This document shows positions 1-5,634 of a DNA stretch of 5,634 nucleotides, in pieces (position 1 is the first letter of the stretch; every line of letters begins with the position of its first letter). This DNA comes from Acidobacteriaceae bacterium (lineage in GTDB: Bacteria; Acidobacteriota; Terriglobia; Terriglobales; Acidobacteriaceae). Below the pieces are notes generated by a model. The model was not told the DNA's origin. It worked only from the letters and a program-made list of their open reading frames with translations, and did not search any database. The DNA lies in contig JASHUH010000026.1 of NCBI GenBank assembly GCA_030040115.1, forward strand, positions 1 through 5,634, given 5' to 3'. The position numbers and the translations under genes were made by a program.

Positions 1-325
1 TATCGTCGTTATCCAGGCTCACCACCTGCTCCGTCGAATGCCCGTTGATGCGTGTCAACCGATGCATGGCGATAAGAAATTGTCTGTCCGCTTTGGGATA
101 ATCGCGCGACCACGCGGCAAACCCCCAGAAGCCGCGCCGCCCATAAGCGCCGTAGCGCTCCATATTTGAGTTGTAAGCCATGCGCGACCAGTAAAACTCC
201 CCCTTGACGTTGCTGCCGGAGTCGTCGTAGCCAAATCCGTAATCCCCCCTGCGCTGCAAGGCCCACAACCCCATTCCGCACATTGCCACGGCCACAACCA
301 CGAGGGCGACCCGGGACGGCTTCAT
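1..325 (-). CDS. DUF4159 domain-containing protein, N-terminal part (cut by window edge)
   Basis: Reading leftwards from the ATG at 325 gives 108 codons with no stop before the window edge, so only the N-terminus is present. Residues 1-23 are hydrophobic after a short basic start (MKPSR, then Val/Ala/Met/Leu-rich) and look like a signal peptide or a single membrane anchor. The DUF4159 signature follows: GEFYWSRM at 42-49, DYPKADRQF at 75-83, LTR at 90-92, then a run ending in SLDNDD at the edge. The start is supported by GGAGGT at 331-336, five bases upstream. The family is common in Acidobacteriota. Its biochemical function is not established, so none is assigned. The gene is divergent from the multicopper oxidase. 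Other frames over the same stretch are open but give arginine- and glycine-rich sequence without family resemblance. Confidence 0.85.
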   Translation of the reverse strand, partial: MKPSRVALVVVAVAMCGMGLWALQRRGDYGFGYDDSGSNVKGEFYWSRMAYNSNMERYGAYGRRGFWGFAAWSRDYPKADRQFLIAMHRLTRINGHSTEQVVSLDNDD

Positions 326-330
326 AGAGG

Positions 331-336
331 ACCTCC
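331..336 (-). promoter_or_regulatory. Ribosome binding site of the DUF4159 gene
   Basis: GGAGGT on the minus strand, five bases before the ATG at 325. It fixes the start of the DUF4159 gene. Confidence 0.7.
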
Positions 337-448
337 GCGAAAGGGAAGCGCGCGGCAAAACCGGGAAAGGCGCTCACAATCGGAACGACTGCCTACATCA
401 TAGACGATTTTCGATTCACTTGGGTTGCCGTCTCCTCCCTCCAGCCAC

Positions 449-498
449 GCGCCGTTTCGGCGCCGGTTGACCGCGCCCTTGTCCGCCTTCGACAAGGC
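449..498 (+). promoter_or_regulatory. Small hairpins in the leader of the multicopper oxidase
   Basis: In the divergent intergenic region there is a perfect 6-bp stem with a TTT loop at 449-463 (GCGCCG / CGGCGC). Next come two mutually exclusive stems: CCTTGTC (477-483) with GACAAGG (491-497), or GCCTT (485-489) with AAGGC (494-498). Short stems are expected by chance in GC-rich DNA, so a role in RNA folding or protein binding is only possible. No convincing sigma70 promoter for either flanking gene was found in 326-540. A lone TATGAT on the minus strand (397-402) and a TTGACC on the plus strand (467-472) both lack good partners. Confidence 0.3.
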
Positions 499-515
499 AT
501 GAGACCATCGAGACA

Positions 516-535
516 CATCCCTTAGGGAAGGGATG
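516..535 (+). promoter_or_regulatory. Hairpin covering the Shine-Dalgarno of the multicopper oxidase
   Basis: CATCCCTT (516-523) and AAGGGATG (528-535) are perfectly complementary around a 4-base AGGG loop. The 3' arm contains the only purine-rich Shine-Dalgarno-like stretch before the GTG start at 541, so the 8-bp stem would occlude the ribosome binding site. The start at 541 is forced because the same frame has a TAG at 523-525 and no other start codon in between. The hairpin is visible in the sequence. Translational control by it is inference. Confidence 0.45.
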
Positions 536-540
536 CCTCG

Positions 541-2013
541 GTGAAACGACGTAATCTGCTTAAGCTCGGCGGCATGGCCTTGGCGCAAGCCGCGGCGCGG
601 ATGCCGGCCCAAACCATGCTCGGGGCGCCAACCTCAGCGCAATCGCAATCACCAGCGCCTGCCCCCGAAGCCTCGCCGGCGCCCCAGGGGAAAGCAGACT
701 ATACGCTTCGTATCGCGCCAGTTACCGTTGAGCTCGACCCCACCCACATTCTCTCCACCATCGGCTACAACGGCTCGTCTCCCGGTCCCGTCCTGCGCAT
801 GAAAGAGGGTAAGCCGGTCACCGTCGATATCATCAATGAAACCGATACTCCCGAGCTCGTGCACTGGCACGGCATGTTCATTCCGCCCGAAATGGACGGC
901 GCGGAGGAGGAGGGCTCTCCCTTTGTGCCTCCCCATGGCCGGTGCCGGGTTCAGATCACTCCTCGGCCAGCGGGCTGCCGCTGGTATCACACCCACACCA
1001 TGGCCATGGACGATCTGCACAAAGCCGGCTACACCGGCCAGTTCGGATTCGTCTACGTCGACGGCGGCGACGACCCCGGCCAATACGATCGGGAGCTTTT
1101 TCTCGCCGTCCGCGATTGGGAGCCTTACTTTACCGCCTCCATGGAAGACGATGACGACGACACCCATAGCGGTCCGCTGCTCGAAAAGCCCGCGGTCATG
1201 AACACCGCGCCCGACGGCCTCGAAGTCAATTCCATGACCTATTCGATCAACGACAGGGCCCTCGGCTCCGGCGACCCCATTCGCGTCCGCCAGGGCCAGC
1301 GCTTGCTCATTCATTTCCTCAACGCCAGCGCCATCGAGAATCGCCGCATCGCCCTCGCCGGCCACAAGATGAAGGTCATCGCCATGGACGGCAACCCCGT
1401 CCCCTCGCCGCAGTTGGTCGATTCCATCTTCCTCGGCGTGGCCGAGCGCATCGACGTGATCGTCGAGATGAATAACCCCGGCATCTGGATTCTGGGCGGC
1501 ACGGAAAAGCCGGTTCGCGATGCGGGCCTCGGTGTCATTGTCGAGTACGCCGGCCAGCACCAGCAGCCGCAGTGGGTCGATCCGCCACAGGCGCCATGGG
1601 ATTACACCATCTTCGGCAAAACTGGCCCCATCTCACCGCCTCCACAGGAGACCATCGAGCTGATCTTCGGGAAAATCCCCGGCGGCGCGGGCAAGTTCAA
1701 TCTGTTCCTCGTCAATGGCAAGCCCTATCCCCACAAAGGCGAGTTGGTTCTCCACCAGGGCGTGCGCTACCGCCTCGTCATGCGCAACCAGACCGACGAC
1801 GCCCATCCCATGCACATGCACCGCCACCTCTGGGAGCTGGCTTCAGTCAACGATAAGCCCACCGCCGGCATCATGAAAGACACCGTCGTCGTCCCCTATT
1901 ACGGCCGCGCTGTCGTCAATTTCACCGCCGACCAGCCGGGCCTTACCTTCTACCACTGTCATATCCAGCAGCACATGGACTACGGCTTCAAAGCCCTCTT
2001 CCGCTACGCCTGA
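541..2013 (+). CDS. Three-domain laccase-like multicopper oxidase, Tat-exported
   Basis: This 490-aa copper enzyme should oxidise phenolics, metal ions or similar reductants and reduce O2 to water outside the cytoplasm. The N-terminus has a twin-arginine signal (KRRNLLKLGG, then an Ala-rich stretch) followed by a Pro/Ala/Ser/Gln-rich linker at about 30-50. Three cupredoxin domains are expected at roughly 52-175, 180-345 and 360-490. All four copper motifs are intact: HWHG 108-111, WYHTH 148-152, HPMHMH 422-427, and HCHIQQH 472-478 with the type 1 Cys at 473. The axial position, ten residues after that Cys, is Phe483 and not Met. An acidic run (EDDDDD) lies between domains 1 and 2. The start is GTG, with its ribosome site inside a hairpin. 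The gene ends 36 bp from the convergent cupin gene. The class is clear; the physiological substrate cannot be read from the sequence. Confidence 0.93.
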   Translation: MKRRNLLKLGGMALAQAAARMPAQTMLGAPTSAQSQSPAPAPEASPAPQGKADYTLRIAPVTVELDPTHILSTIGYNGSSPGPVLRMKEGKPVTVDIINETDTPELVHWHGMFIPPEMDGAEEEGSPFVPPHGRCRVQITPRPAGCRWYHTHTMAMDDLHKAGYTGQFGFVYVDGGDDPGQYDRELFLAVRDWEPYFTASMEDDDDDTHSGPLLEKPAVMNTAPDGLEVNSMTYSINDRALGSGDPIRVRQGQRLLIHFLNASAIENRRIALAGHKMKVIAMDGNPVPSPQLVDSIFLGVAERIDVIVEMNNPGIWILGGTEKPVRDAGLGVIVEYAGQHQQPQWVDPPQAPWDYTIFGKTGPISPPPQETIELIFGKIPGGAGKFNLFLVNGKPYPHKGELVLHQGVRYRLVMRNQTDDAHPMHMHRHLWELASVNDKPTAGIMKDTVVVPYYGRAVVNFTADQPGLTFYHCHIQQHMDYGFKALFRYA

Positions 2014-2049
2014 CGCTATGCCTCACTGGCAAGCCTTGCGCGTCGCCCC

Positions 2050-2616
2050 TCACTCCGCCGCTTTCACTTTCACCACAAAATAATTGAACACCGCTCCCGG
2101 CTTGGGCTTCACCTGGTGCGGCAACTTGGGCGGAATGGCGATCACGTCACCTGCCGCCAGCGGCTTCTCCGCGCCGCCCTCAATCCCCGATGCGCGCAGT
2201 TCGTTGGGCGCGGTCTCTTTCGGGTCCACCATCTTGCCGCCGTAAATCAGGATGGCGTGTCGGACATCATGTTTATCGAGAGCGGCCACGCCATCCATCT
2301 TGCCGCCGTAAATCAGGATGGCGTGGCCGCTCTCGATAAACATGATGTCCGACTCGGTCGCATGGTATTCCGCTTGCCCCGGACCCTCCCGGTGCACCAG
2401 CAGAAAACGCTGATTTCCTTCGGTCGCAAGCGTCTTGAGCCCGAGCTTGGTGGCGTCCAACTGCGACGAAAGCGCATTGCTCATGTCGATGATCTGCCCC
2501 TTCGACCAGTAGTGAAATCCCTTGGGCGCCTGGTCCTGTCCCAGAACCACGCCCGACGCCAGAAACAACACTCCCACGCCCGACGCCGAAAGCAGCGCCA
2601 TCGCCAGCTTCTTCAT
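2050..2616 (-). CDS. Secreted single-domain cupin with an internal 22-residue in-frame insertion
   Basis: This is a 188-aa protein. The ATG at 2616 is preferred over an in-frame ATG at 2652 because AAGGAGG lies at 2621-2627 and a signal peptide follows at once (MKKLAMALL..., likely cut near residue 26 before QDQAP). Residues 70-185 form a cupin. Motif 1 runs from about 75 to 97 and includes H85 and E88. Motif 2 is GDVIAIPPKLPHQ at 156-168, with H167 as the likely metal ligand. Related acidobacterial cupins run directly from the motif 1 strand into a VDPKETAP-type segment. Here HAILIYGGKM occurs twice (98-107 and 120-129), separated by DGVAALDKHDVR, because of a 66-bp insertion. The frame is kept and no stop is introduced, so a folded protein with a larger inter-motif loop is possible. 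Ligand and reaction are unknown. The gene is convergent with the oxidase and shares the strand of the PHP gene 255 bp upstream. Confidence 0.85.
   Translation of the reverse strand: MKKLAMALLSASGVGVLFLASGVVLGQDQAPKGFHYWSKGQIIDMSNALSSQLDATKLGLKTLATEGNQRFLLVHREGPGQAEYHATESDIMFIESGHAILIYGGKMDGVAALDKHDVRHAILIYGGKMVDPKETAPNELRASGIEGGAEKPLAAGDVIAIPPKLPHQVKPKPGAVFNYFVVKVKAAE
2229..2325. repeat. Pair of perfect 31-bp direct repeats, offset 66 bp, inside the cupin gene
   Basis: Positions 2229-2259 and 2295-2325 are identical, and the match ends on both sides. On the minus strand the repeats encode the duplicated HAILIYGGKM. The 66-bp offset is 22 codons, so the reading frame is preserved. Taken with the overlapping inverted repeat, the arrangement fits one compound insertion event and not independent repeats. 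Confidence 0.95.
2259..2353. repeat. Perfect 38-bp inverted repeat with 19-bp spacer, inside the cupin gene
   Basis: The left arm at 2259-2296 is the exact reverse complement of the right arm at 2316-2353, with 2297-2315 as the loop. Pairing stops at both the outer and inner ends. The right arm carries the expected cupin coding sequence (SDIMFIESGHAI region). The left arm is the extra, inverted copy, read as DGVAALDKHDVR in the gene frame. The transcript would fold into a very stable hairpin. No transposase, terminal target duplication or recombinase gene accompanies it. Confidence 0.95.
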
Positions 2617-2620
2617 CTTT

Positions 2621-2627
2621 CCTCCTT
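2621..2627 (-). promoter_or_regulatory. Ribosome binding site of the cupin gene
   Basis: AAGGAGG on the minus strand, four bases before the ATG at 2616. It selects this start over the in-frame ATG at 2652, which has no such site and would put 12 polar residues before the signal peptide. Confidence 0.8.
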
Positions 2628-2711
2628 GTGTCTGTATCTCAATGCTTCTCATTCGTCAAAAGTTGAAATTCAGATGCTTGCGGTTTAGACAAGAAGAACA
2701 CTTGCAGGCAA

Positions 2712-2741
2712 ACTATACCGGCACGCAAGGGCTCTTCGCAA
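2712..2741 (-). promoter_or_regulatory. Candidate sigma70-type promoter for the cupin gene
   Basis: On the minus strand, TTGCGA (2736-2741, four of six consensus matches) is followed by an 18-bp spacer and TATAGT (2712-2717, five of six). This would give a leader of roughly 90 bases before the ATG at 2616. It lies in the 255-bp gap after the PHP gene, where no clear terminator hairpin was seen, so read-through from upstream is also possible. This was found by eye only. Confidence 0.35.
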
Positions 2742-2871
2742 TGCACAATTTTTCGCGGGCCCTCCTTGTACAGCGAAGTTAAGCGGTCAGATTCGAAGCG
2801 ATTGCGCAGAGGTTAAAGAGACCCTAACCGGAGCAGTCAGTTTAATCACTCGTTGTTTCGGCTTGAAAGAT

Positions 2872-5100
2872 CTACTTGAGCTGCGTGGGCTGAACGTAAG
2901 CCCCATCGCCGGCCGAGTCCCAAACTGAGAACCGGATCCACTTCTTGCCTGTGGCGTCAAAGGGAATTTTGAAGCTTTTAGCCCCAAAAGGAAGCGTATC
3001 GGTCAGACTAATCTTTTTGCGTTCCACATTCGTCCCGTCGCTCCACACCAGTTCTGCGAATTGAAGCGGGAAGGTGTACTCAATGTTGGCCGTATAGAAG
3101 CTGTGCGCGCCTGAACCTTCCACGCCCCAGCTATGGAAGAGCACCTCGCCGGTAGTGCCGAAGAAGTTGCCGCCCCGGATCCCTTCCACCACCGGCGCCC
3201 AGCTTTGGTTGTACTCAGGAACGCTGGCCATTTTGATGTAGTTCACCGCAAGCTGCGGATAGGTCTCATCGCTCGGCCACTTGGTGTACGTGTCGCCCTC
3301 GGCGATCATGAACTTCGGTTTCGGCGCCCAGTTGCTCATGTCGTCCATCGTGCCGAAGCAGCGCACCTGGCATAACTCGGGTTGCGACAGGTCCACGGGC
3401 AGCGATTCCCACGAAGCGCCGATAAACCTGTCGCTCAGGAAGAAATCCTGGTCCTTGTAGGCTTCGGGGTACCCCTCGGAACTCTTGGTGCGGGGATGGG
3501 CGGTCCACATGATGCCCTGCTCGTCATTCACGAACTTGACCACGTCCGCCACAGATCCGAGATGATAAACGTGTCCGTAGGTAGGATCGTCCTCCTCGTA
3601 GGTCTGGTCCGCCGGCCGTGGATCGGCGTGCGAAAAGTAAACCGGTTTGGGCAGCATCATGTACCAGTGGCCGCCCAGGAAGGTGTTGACCTCCTCGGCG
3701 GGAATCACCAGGAAATCCCTGTCGGAAGAGCGGGCCGAGCCCTCGAAGTAAGCCTTTTGCTCCGGCAACCGCTTTGGCCCCGGGTCGCGCGGATCGGAAT
3801 CGTCGTGGAAATCGCCCAGGTAAAGAATGTTGATTCCCAGCCCGCGAAAAACCCCGATCGAGCTGATCCGGTAATCCATGTCGTTGCGGTCGCGGAGCTG
3901 CTCGTTCAAATCCAGATGGAAGTGGCCGGTCAGAACTTTGAATCCGGGAATGGGCTTATAGACGTCGTCGTGCGTGTAGGCCAGAACGGCTTCGTCAGTA
4001 GCCCGGTCGCCCTTGGGACTGAGGTAGTAGTACACCGCCATGTGCTGTTCGGTTCCCGGAGGCGCATTGTAAAGCGCAAAGTTATCCCACTCCGACCGCG
4101 AAATTCTGGTCGTCTTTGCCCATTCGTGATCCGAAACACCCCAGGGAACATATCCCTCCCCGCGCTCCGGTTGCATCACGCCCAGTGAGAATGAATGGTT
4201 GTCGTCCTTCCGGTAATAGACATAACCCAGATTGATCTCGTTCTCCCGCGCAAAAAAGAACTTATGCGGTGGGGGAAAAATCGCCAGCGAACCCGTCCCC
4301 GCATCCAGAATCTCCACCCGGTTCCTGGCCCTCAGGTTGACGGGATTTTCATTCGGCTCCCCGCCGAATTCTTCCTCCTGCCACGCCCGCGCCGTATCCC
4401 GCCATACCAGTTTGGCGCCGTTTTGGATCTGGAAGCCCTTCAGTCCAGCCTTGTAGATGTAGGCCACCGACGGCTCTTCCGTCTTGGCAATCGCCTCCTG
4501 CCGCAGCAGGTTCGATCCCTTGTACGCCGTGAACCGCAGATCTCCCGCAAAGATTCCCAGCGTCAGCCCGTTGTAGGTCACGCTCACCTGGTCTCCATTG
4601 CTGGCTATATTGCACGTGCTGGTCGCAAAACTCGAGCTGCCGCGGCGAATCTCGTCGGCGCTGCGCGGCAGCGGTTGCGAGTCCCCGCCTCCCGGAACCA
4701 CCAGCGGCGCATCCCAAAACGTGTTCCACTTCCGCTCGTCTTCCTGTTCCGGAGTATCGATCCCAAGCCTCTTCAGCAGCATGAGCTGGGTTCGGGAAAG
4801 CCGCCGCTTGCCCGTAGTCACATGAAACTCGGGCGTCAAATCCTTGCCCAGCACAATCCACTCCCCTCCCGGATTGCGCGCCGCCACCTCCCTCACCAGG
4901 GGCTGCCCCGCGCGCACCATGAGCTGCGCGCGGAGCTGGTCGTTCGATTCGCCCTCCCAGATCAGCGAAACCACCCCTCCGCTTTGCGTTGCGGTTACGC
5001 CATTCACCGGTTTGTAACTTCCCAGGTCGCACGTCACCGATTGCGCGCCGGCCATGCCAGTAAGCAACGCGAAAATGAACGTCAGTTTATAGCCCTGCAT
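2872..5100 (-). CDS. Secreted PHP/CehA-like metal-dependent hydrolase
   Basis: This is a 742-aa protein. The ATG at 5100 is preferred over an in-frame TTG at 5109 because GGAGGAG (5110-5116) lies nine bases before the ATG but abuts the TTG. A signal peptide ends near residue 19 (AGA/QS). Residues 20-380 are largely beta-type with no domain I recognise. From about 390 the order of motifs matches the PHP superfamily as seen in CehA-type proteins: HFH 393-395, GDFHDD with H432, VIPAEEVN with E469-E470, GGH with H478, a further H491, and AHP with H535. The usual late D-x-H appears as D603-T-Y605. A CehA-like C-terminus follows from about 640 (GGNFFGTTGEVLFHSWG, then beta strands ending in WIRFSVWDSAGDGAYVQP). 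Metal-dependent phosphoester or carbamate-type hydrolysis is the family expectation. The substrate is unknown. Confidence 0.75.
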   Translation of the reverse strand: MQGYKLTFIFALLTGMAGAQSVTCDLGSYKPVNGVTATQSGGVVSLIWEGESNDQLRAQLMVRAGQPLVREVAARNPGGEWIVLGKDLTPEFHVTTGKRRLSRTQLMLLKRLGIDTPEQEDERKWNTFWDAPLVVPGGGDSQPLPRSADEIRRGSSSFATSTCNIASNGDQVSVTYNGLTLGIFAGDLRFTAYKGSNLLRQEAIAKTEEPSVAYIYKAGLKGFQIQNGAKLVWRDTARAWQEEEFGGEPNENPVNLRARNRVEILDAGTGSLAIFPPPHKFFFARENEINLGYVYYRKDDNHSFSLGVMQPERGEGYVPWGVSDHEWAKTTRISRSEWDNFALYNAPPGTEQHMAVYYYLSPKGDRATDEAVLAYTHDDVYKPIPGFKVLTGHFHLDLNEQLRDRNDMDYRISSIGVFRGLGINILYLGDFHDDSDPRDPGPKRLPEQKAYFEGSARSSDRDFLVIPAEEVNTFLGGHWYMMLPKPVYFSHADPRPADQTYEEDDPTYGHVYHLGSVADVVKFVNDEQGIMWTAHPRTKSSEGYPEAYKDQDFFLSDRFIGASWESLPVDLSQPELCQVRCFGTMDDMSNWAPKPKFMIAEGDTYTKWPSDETYPQLAVNYIKMASVPEYNQSWAPVVEGIRGGNFFGTTGEVLFHSWGVEGSGAHSFYTANIEYTFPLQFAELVWSDGTNVERKKISLTDTLPFGAKSFKIPFDATGKKWIRFSVWDSAGDGAYVQPTQLK

Positions 5101-5109
5101 CGGAATCAA

Positions 5110-5116
5110 CTCCTCC
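5110..5116 (-). promoter_or_regulatory. Ribosome binding site of the PHP/CehA-like gene
   Basis: GGAGGAG on the minus strand, nine bases before the ATG at 5100. It rules against the TTG at 5109, which directly abuts it. Confidence 0.7.
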
Positions 5117-5634
5117 GTCGGTTAAGCTCTGCATGTCTTGGTTATGGGGAATCTGCGCCGGTTCGGGAATGCCCCCACTCCGCCGCGAAGAGCTGCAATC
5201 CGGAAGGCGCTCCAAGCACACAGCCGGGTTTTCTGACGTAAAAATCCAAAAAACCGGCTAACGTATGAACCGTAAAATTCGCTATCGTGTGAAATCTAAT
5301 TACGCGTTTACAGCATGAATCCTGTTTTCTCTATGGTATGCAACCTAAACCCACTTGTGCGCTACTGGCAAGAGGTAAAACGCAGCCAATATATTGGGCG
5401 CCTGTTTCAACGCCTCAACATGATCGCAGATAGCCGCATAAACTTCGTAATCTATTGAAAAGCAAAACTCTTCACATCGAAGGATGATCCATAGGCCGCA
5501 TCACGCAAACCATACCCGGCTCATCTGCACCTCTGCGCTTCGCACCGCCTGTGAGGTCCCCGCAAAATTTGCAGCCTGGAAAGCACAGCTCCCACCAGCC
5601 GCTCATTCCAACAATTACTTCCTTCAGACCTCGA
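5117..5634. other. Intergenic region without a convincing gene
   Basis: This stretch, especially 5235-5475, is visibly more AT-rich than the genes. It holds the imperfect inverted repeat at 5222-5259 and a perfect 12-bp palindrome, CCAATATATTGG, at 5386-5397. The best small frame is 5315-5458 on the plus strand (47 codons, ATG to TGA). It has no Shine-Dalgarno sequence and no recognisable motif, so it is not called as a gene. No tRNA-like cloverleaf, insertion-sequence ends or clear promoter for the PHP gene were found. Confidence 0.6.
5222..5259. repeat. Imperfect inverted repeat upstream of the PHP/CehA-like gene
   Basis: AGCCGGGTTTT at 5222-5232 pairs with AAAACCGGCT at 5250-5259: ten base pairs with one bulged G (5228) and a 17-base loop. 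It lies about 120 bases upstream of the PHP start. Neither orientation is followed by a clean T-run, so it is not a typical intrinsic terminator. It could be an operator or a leader hairpin. Confidence 0.5.

Noticed and set aside
649..1560. Long minus-strand open frame (303 codons) opposite the multicopper oxidase
   Set aside because: It lies entirely antisense to a gene with intact copper motifs. Its product is Gly/Ala/Asp/Val-rich with no recognisable domain, as expected for a GC-rich shadow frame.
2014..2049. Shared terminator between the convergent oxidase and cupin genes
   Set aside because: Only a 5-bp stem (GCAAG/CTTGC, 2029-2039) without a T-run was seen in the 36-bp gap, too weak to call.
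2229..2353. Insertion sequence, MITE, CRISPR unit or invertible switch at the cupin repeats
   Set aside because: Both repeats are explained as copies of neighbouring cupin sequence. There is no foreign DNA, target-site duplication, repeat-spacer periodicity or recombinase. The 19-bp spacer is too short for a typical invertible segment.
2116..2688. Plus-strand open frame (190 codons) containing SDIMFIESGHAI
   Set aside because: The cupin-like peptide appears on this strand only because the inverted repeat carries an inverted copy of the cupin coding sequence. The rest of the frame is Arg-rich shadow sequence.
4195..5241. Long plus-strand open frame (348 codons) opposite the PHP/CehA-like gene
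   Set aside because: It is antisense to the real gene, Arg/Pro/Leu-rich, without domain resemblance or a ribosome binding site.
5472..5606. Minus-strand 44-codon frame with a CxxxCxxC cluster
   Set aside because: It has no well-placed ribosome binding site and ends after a Met/Arg-rich tail without any recognisable zinc-ribbon context. It is most likely chance.
5484..5634. Plus-strand frame from ATG at 5484 open to the window edge
   Set aside because: The purine run abuts the ATG with no spacing. The peptide is His/Thr/Ala-rich without signal peptide or family resemblance, and 50 codons at an edge is weak evidence.

Overview
The window looks like part of a chromosome, or of a metagenomic contig, from a GC-rich soil or sediment bacterium. 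The combination of a DUF4159 protein, a Tat-exported three-domain multicopper oxidase, a secreted cupin and a large secreted PHP/CehA-like hydrolase points to Acidobacteriota. That assignment is an inference from protein style; no rRNA or other marker is present.

Layout, left to right. (1) Positions 1-325, minus strand: the N-terminal 108 codons of a DUF4159 protein, cut by the window edge. (2) Positions 326-540: a divergent intergenic region. It holds several small hairpins, and the last one covers the Shine-Dalgarno sequence of the next gene. (3) Positions 541-2013, plus strand: a complete laccase-like multicopper oxidase with all four copper motifs and a Tat signal. (4) Positions 2050-2616, minus strand: a small secreted cupin, convergent with the oxidase and only 36 bp from it. 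Its middle carries a 66-bp in-frame insertion. The insertion creates a perfect 38-bp inverted repeat and a perfect 31-bp direct repeat, which is the signature of a two-step template switch. (5) Positions 2617-2871: an intergenic region with a candidate promoter for the cupin. (6) Positions 2872-5100, minus strand: a 742-aa secreted protein with PHP-type metal-site motifs and a CehA-like beta-rich C-terminus. (7) Positions 5101-5634: a more AT-rich stretch without a convincing gene, containing one imperfect inverted repeat and one 12-bp palindrome.

All four proteins carry apparent export signals or membrane anchors, so the locus encodes envelope or periplasmic functions. Nothing in the sequence ties them into one pathway. 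The four genes have separate leaders and do not form a tight operon. No RNA gene, CRISPR array, transposase or defence system was seen. The most unusual feature is the template-switch insertion in the cupin gene, which is either a real and recent mutation or an assembly chimera.
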